Below, piece after piece: positions 32,099 through 35,174 of a DNA stretch of 35,174 nucleotides. The translations under genes and the position numbers were made by a program. The notes below the pieces were generated by a model. It did no database searches and was not told where the DNA came from. It worked only from the letters and a program-made list of their open reading frames with translations. The stretch lies in assembly GCA_003139795.1 (NCBI GenBank), contig PLGM01000180.1, positions 22,690-57,863 on the forward strand, in the 5' to 3' direction. This stretch comes from Acidobacteriaceae bacterium (lineage in GTDB: Bacteria > Acidobacteriota > Terriglobia > Terriglobales > Acidobacteriaceae). Numbering within the stretch: position 1 is the stretch's first letter; the number at the start of each line of letters is the position of its first letter.

Positions 32099-32246
32099 AG
32101 CCGGGAGCATATCAGACCGGATTTGGAAAAATCCCGCGCCCGCTCGCCATCCCCTTGCATTCTCGCCGGCCAAAGGCGCTGATCCCGCGGCGCTCGGCCC
32201 TTCCCGGGCCCCTGAAATTTCGGCCGCACCGAAAATTCAAAAAAAT

Positions 32247-32262
32247 ATTTGTTGCAACGAAT
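32247..32262. promoter_or_regulatory. MarR-type operator candidate upstream of yceI
   Basis: ATTTGTTG-CAACGAAT is a 16-bp palindrome with one mismatch per arm, centred on the perfect 8-mer GTTGCAAC. AT-rich palindromes with GTTGCAAC-type cores are common among MarR operators. It lies 148 bp before the yceI ATG at 32410 in the otherwise gene-free 311-bp gap, and a MarR gene follows yceI. The rest of this gap is GC-rich with no gene seen. Confidence 0.4.
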
Positions 32263-32409
32263 AAATTGCCTGCCGCATCCTACATGCATCCAAAGATTCA
32301 GCGCGGAGCGCTCCAGCTTATCCCCGTTCCGCGCCCGTCCGGCGAGAGCGCTCCGCTCTTCCCCAACCCCAAAGCGGCCCAACGGCCCGGCATCGAAAGG
32401 ATTTGACCT

Positions 32410-33003
32410 ATGAAGCGTTTGGCAATTGTCACTGGCATTCTGGCGCTCGCGGCTCCCGTGGCCTTGGCGCAATACTCCACCTGGACCTCCGATCCGGCCC
32501 ACAGCGAGGTCGACTTCACCATACGCCACGGCGGCGTCTCCAACGTACATGGCCGCATTGGCGGCGTAGCTGCCACTCTTGTCTACAACGAGGCCGACGT
32601 CACCAAGTCCACCGTCACCGCCACCATCGACATAAGCACCGTCGACACCGGTGTGGCGCCCCGCGATTCAGACCTCAAGAGCGATTCATTCTTTGACGTC
32701 GCCAACTTCCCCACCGCCACCTTCACCAGCACCAATGTGGCCAGGAACGGCAACAACAAGCTGACCGTGGCCGGCAACTTTACTGTGCACGGCGTCACCA
32801 AACCCCTGGTCCTGGATGTGGAAGGTCCCAGCACGCCGGTCCAGAACGGCATGGACCACAAGCTGCACTCAGGCTTTTCGGCCACCACCACCATCAGCCG
32901 GGCAGCCTACGGGATTGGAACCAAGTTCCCTGCGGCCCTGGTGGGCGACGAGGTCAAGCTGACCATCGAGCTGGAAATCATCAAGCAGGAAGTCAAGCCG
33001 TAA
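32410..33003 (+). CDS. YceI-family secreted lipocalin-like protein
   Basis: A 197-residue protein with a signal peptide (about 1-20, MKRLAIVTGILALAAPVALA). The mature part is the YceI fold, an eight-stranded lipocalin-like barrel that binds isoprenoid or other hydrophobic molecules: WTSDPAHSEVDFTIRHGGVS, SDSFFDVANFPTATFTS, and VAGNFTVHGVTKPLVLDVEG are the conserved segments. In many bacteria yceI is found next to MarR or cytochrome b561 genes and is induced by stress. AAAGGA lies before the ATG. A 12-bp hairpin follows at 33014-33039 and the MarR gene follows on the same strand. Confidence 0.9.
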   Translation: MKRLAIVTGILALAAPVALAQYSTWTSDPAHSEVDFTIRHGGVSNVHGRIGGVAATLVYNEADVTKSTVTATIDISTVDTGVAPRDSDLKSDSFFDVANFPTATFTSTNVARNGNNKLTVAGNFTVHGVTKPLVLDVEGPSTPVQNGMDHKLHSGFSATTTISRAAYGIGTKFPAALVGDEVKLTIELEIIKQEVKP

Positions 33004-33013
33004 ACGGACTATG

Positions 33014-33039
33014 GGAACCGGTCTCAGGAGACCGGTTCC
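33014..33039. terminator. Inverted repeat after yceI
   Basis: GGAACCGGTCTC and its complement (33014-33025 and 33028-33039) are exact 12-bp arms with only two bases between. The stem is strong but no T tract follows. It lies 11 bp after the yceI stop codon and may separate it from the MarR gene or protect its mRNA. Confidence 0.6.
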
Positions 33040-33052
33040 GGGCGCCAGTGGG

Positions 33053-33077
33053 TTTTGAAGGGTGCGGCGTTTCAGCC
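33053..33077. repeat. Dispersed repeat copy 1 (TTTTGAAgGGtGCGGC)
   Basis: TTTTGAAGGGTGCGGCGTTT is closely repeated at 33741-33766 as TTTTGAAAGGGCGCGGCTTC, the two copies flanking the MarR gene in the same orientation. The sequence after it is partly self-complementary (GAAGGG and CCCTTC). It looks like an intergenic REP-type unit. Confidence 0.4.
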
Positions 33078-33134
33078 CGTGCCCTTCACCCCATGTTCTT
33101 TTGAATGCTCCAAAGCCGCCTGCGGAGGCCGCCG

Positions 33135-33650
33135 ATGGCAGGCCTGAAACTCGAAATCGTGCAGGAGCCTCCCTTTTCCAGCGTGGAAGAAGAGGCGTTC
33201 CTCAACCTGCTCCGCACCGCCGACTGCCTGCAGCGCGCCTTCCACTTGCACACCCGCGAATGGGGCCTCACCTCCACGCAATACAACGTGCTGCGGATTC
33301 TGCGCGGCGCGCAGCCGCACGGGCTCACCTGTTCGGCCATCGGCAGCCGCATGATCGCCGCCGAACCCGATATCACACGGCTTCTGGCCAGGCTCAAGGC
33401 GCTCAAACTCGTCCGCCAGCGCCGCGACTCTCATGACCGGCGCGTGGTCTGGACCGTGATCTCCGAGCCTGGCCTCGATCTGCTGCACAGGATGGACCCG
33501 GCCATCCGCAACCTTCCCGCCAAACTGCTGGGACACCTCGACCGCGCCAAATTGGTTGCGTTTGTCCGCTTGCTGGAGCTGGCCCGCAAGCCCATCCAGG
33601 ACGCTTTGACGCCTTTGAGCTCTACCGCCGCTGGGGCGGCGGAGCGATGA
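33135..33650 (+). CDS. MarR-family transcription regulator
   Basis: A 171-residue regulator. The winged helix core is recognisable: WGLTSTQYNVLRILRGAQPH, then a helix-turn-helix at about 63-85 (GLTCSAIGSRMIAAEPDITR), then LLARLKALKLVRQRRDSHDR with the D-x-R-R wing (RDSHDRRV). MarR proteins bind palindromes as dimers and usually lose affinity when a small aromatic or oxidant is bound. It is downstream of yceI and may control it; such pairing is common. ATG 33135 is used because GGAGG is seven bases before it; a start at 33105 would add ten residues. The sequence to its right (33651-33809) has one repeat copy and no gene. Confidence 0.88.
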   Translation: MAGLKLEIVQEPPFSSVEEEAFLNLLRTADCLQRAFHLHTREWGLTSTQYNVLRILRGAQPHGLTCSAIGSRMIAAEPDITRLLARLKALKLVRQRRDSHDRRVVWTVISEPGLDLLHRMDPAIRNLPAKLLGHLDRAKLVAFVRLLELARKPIQDALTPLSSTAAGAAER

Positions 33651-33740
33651 AGTCCTTGGGAGCGCCTGACGCCCCTTTTCGGGCTATCGCTTGAGGGGAA
33701 AACTGGTGGAGTTTCTAGGGAATCTCTGCATAAGTCGGCG

Positions 33741-33766
33741 TTTTGAAAGGGCGCGGCTTCATCCCC
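33741..33766. repeat. Dispersed repeat copy 2
   Basis: TTTTGAAAGGGCGCGGCTTC matches the unit at 33053-33077 in most positions and in the same orientation. It lies in the convergent gap between the MarR and response-regulator genes. Confidence 0.4.
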
Positions 33767-33809
33767 CGACGGATTGCTGACTCGCTGCGAGAGCTTATGC
33801 CTGGCTTTC

Positions 33810-34559
33810 CTAGCTCTCCACGACCTTCTGAGCCACCAGTGCCTCGTCCGCATCCGTCTGAATAATCTTGTTGTGCAGGCAATAGAGAGCCAGTTCCAGC
33901 CGGTCGCTCACGCCCAGCTTGTCATAGATCTTGCGTAGATAATTCTTGATTACCTGTTCGGTCGTTCCCAACTGGAAGGCTATTTCCTTGTTGCGCTTGC
34001 CTTGCGTAATGCAGGTGATGATGGCCATCTCCTTGGGCGAAAGCCGCGGCTGGGTGCGCGGGTTCACCAAGGTCGCTGCCTGGGCGCGATAGGCCTCGAT
34101 CACCCAGTTCACTGATTGATTGTCGATCCAGGTTTCGCCGGCTGCGATCCGGCGCACGCACCGCACCAGGAGGTCCGGCGAGATGGACCGCGAGATGATG
34201 CCCCGCACGCCGCGCCGGTAAAGCTCCACGGTGTGGTTTTCATCGGCCGCAACCGCCTGCACGATCAGCTTTATGTCCGGGGCAACCTTCAAAAGGTCGG
34301 GGATCACATTGGCCGTGCCGGCCAGCAAACTCCCCTCCAGAAGCACGATGTCGGTGGGATAGCGCTCTACCGCCGACCGCAGATTCTCAATTGAATCCGC
34401 CTGGGCCACCACGCGCAGATCGTCTTCCAGCGCGAACACCTTGCGGATGCCCACGCGGTAAATAGCCTGCGAATCCGCAAGAATGATGCGAACCGCTCCC
34501 GGCTTGGCCGGTGCGCCAACTATCTCGCCGTCTGCGGTATCGTCCAGAAATTCCGTCAT
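33810..34559 (-). CDS. LuxR/NarL-type regulator with a pseudo-receiver domain
   Basis: A 249-residue protein with a receiver-like domain (about 22-140) and a LuxR-type HTH (about 172-235: LSPKEMAIITCITQGKRNKE, then IAFQLGTTEQVIKNYLRKIY). The receiver lacks key residues: the phospho-acceptor Asp is replaced by Glu (E75 in DIVLLEGSLLAG), the acidic pair is reduced (ADS, D29 only), and the conserved Lys is replaced (GIISRS). Glu at that position may mimic phosphorylation, so it could be constitutively active or respond to a ligand. It is 27 bp downstream of a PilZ-domain gene on the same strand. ATG 34559 is chosen; a TTG at 34571 would add four residues. No ribosome binding site is clear. Confidence 0.85.
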   Translation of the reverse strand: MTEFLDDTADGEIVGAPAKPGAVRIILADSQAIYRVGIRKVFALEDDLRVVAQADSIENLRSAVERYPTDIVLLEGSLLAGTANVIPDLLKVAPDIKLIVQAVAADENHTVELYRRGVRGIISRSISPDLLVRCVRRIAAGETWIDNQSVNWVIEAYRAQAATLVNPRTQPRLSPKEMAIITCITQGKRNKEIAFQLGTTEQVIKNYLRKIYDKLGVSDRLELALYCLHNKIIQTDADEALVAQKVVES

Positions 34560-34586
34560 GGAGACTATCAAGCCAACCCTGGACCG

Positions 34587-34958
34587 TCACTGTTCCGCGA
34601 ATAGGTACTCGTCGATCGTGGCGGCAGCCAAATGTGGAGTTTGGCTTATGGAGCAGCGTACCACACGTCCCACACAATGAACCAGAACATCGTGCTGGGT
34701 ACCCAGCACCGCACCCGGCATGCGAAGCGAAAAACGGATCGTCTGCCCCACCTGCAACTCACCATCCAGCTCAAAAAGAACACCGCTGGCGGAAACATTC
34801 CGCGTCAGCGCCGCAACCTCCCCGCCGCCGGTCGACGCCACCACGGGCAGCACCAGCGGAAACCGCACAGCACATCGCACCTCCTGCCGTGCGATGGCCG
34901 GCTCGGCAACTGCGGATGGAACCGCTAACCCCGGTTTCAAAGCGTTCATAGGCTGCAT
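34587..34958 (-). CDS. PilZ-domain cyclic-di-GMP receptor
   Basis: A 123-residue single PilZ domain. Both binding motifs are present: RCAVRFP (R28, R32, the RxxxR arm) and RNVSASG (N54, S56, G59, the [D/N]xSxxG part). Later strands (TIRFSLRMPG, VHCVGRVV) complete the barrel, with a C-terminal Tyr-Leu-Phe strand. PilZ proteins change partner when cyclic-di-GMP binds. The gene sits immediately before a LuxR-type pseudo-receiver gene, so the two probably form one operon; the five-PAS GGDEF-EAL protein in this window is a possible source of the signal. ATG 34958 is used; ATG 34949 is an alternative. Confidence 0.85.
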   Translation of the reverse strand: MQPMNALKPGLAVPSAVAEPAIARQEVRCAVRFPLVLPVVASTGGGEVAALTRNVSASGVLFELDGELQVGQTIRFSLRMPGAVLGTQHDVLVHCVGRVVRCSISQTPHLAAATIDEYLFAEQ

Positions 34959-35142
34959 CCAAGCCCTGAAATGGGCCTTCTCGTCACTCTATCCCATCTG
35001 TCCCTCTTTGACCCACGGCACCAAAGTTTTCAGGAAGGTAACCGATTGTGCGATCCCCGGCCTTCCCTGGCAGGAACCGCGAGGAAGAATGCCCTCCCGG
35101 CCCTCCGTATCTACCAGAGAGTTAACTATTTATATGCCAAAG

Positions 35143-35148
35143 TGTCAA
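35143..35148 (-). promoter_or_regulatory. Possible -35 box upstream of the PilZ operon
   Basis: A consensus TTGACA on the minus strand lies about 185 bp upstream of the PilZ ATG at 34958. The best -10 at 17 bases is TTAACT, three of six matches. The AT-rich 35110-35174 region stands out from its GC-rich surroundings, as expected of a promoter. No gene is seen in 34959-35174. Confidence 0.3.
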
Positions 35149-35174
35149 TTTTTTACTGGACAGTGCCAAGTTCT

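Noticed and set aside
1..35174. CRISPR array, tRNA or rRNA genes, prophage or integrase genes
   Set aside because: Searched by eye for regular repeat-spacer patterns, tRNA-like ends and phage proteins; nothing convincing was found.

Overview
This window is high-GC bacterial DNA, almost fully coding, with no rRNA, tRNA or CRISPR array that I can see. The gene mix suggests a heterotrophic soil bacterium of the Acidobacteriota (Terriglobia-like): sodium-solute symporter plus sugar isomerase, secreted GH3 and GH20 glycosidases, xylulokinase, YceI next to MarR, type II toxin-antitoxin pairs, and hairpin repeats between genes. That placement is an inference from gene content and style, not from a marker gene.

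Layout. 1-2729 (minus): sugar uptake and catabolism operon (SSS symporter, 72-aa membrane protein, fucose/arabinose-type isomerase cut by the window edge), with a promoter and LacI-like operators upstream. 3147-4422: aminotransferase with a Tat signal and a strong bidirectional terminator. 4501-8983: CheX-like phosphatase, then a stress/energy cluster of two tandem-domain universal stress proteins, a cyclic-nucleotide-binding-fold protein and a Crp/Fnr regulator. 9094-14594: secreted GH3 beta-glucosidase, a PP-loop ATPase of the diphthine-ammonia ligase family, and a secreted GH20 hexosaminidase. 14715-16227: two toxin-antitoxin operons back to back, diverging from one 153-bp control region. 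16264-19864 (minus): xylulokinase and a GAF/PAS histidine kinase. 20372-22850: phosphate acetyl/butyryltransferase, HAD phosphatase and Dps. 23342-26575: a five-PAS GGDEF-EAL protein. 26576-27256: repeat-rich gap with an IS5-type transposase remnant and a MITE-like inverted repeat. 27253-32098: outer-membrane beta-barrel protein, PhoU, flavin reductase, CBS protein, a lone DUF433 protein and an MFS carrier. 32410-34958: YceI, MarR, and a PilZ / LuxR-type pseudo-receiver pair.

The most informative pattern is regulatory. The Crp/Fnr protein has a CRP-type recognition helix (R-E-x3-R), and CRP-type palindromes (TGTGA-N6-TCACA) lie upstream of both stress-protein genes: one perfect and one variant site 22 bp apart at 8946-8983, and a one-mismatch site at 5120-5135. 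A further one-mismatch site precedes the phosphotransacylase gene (20276-20291). The same regulator has an FNR-like set of cysteines. Together these point to a small redox or energy regulon coupling stress proteins to acyl-phosphate metabolism. This is a prediction from sequence only.
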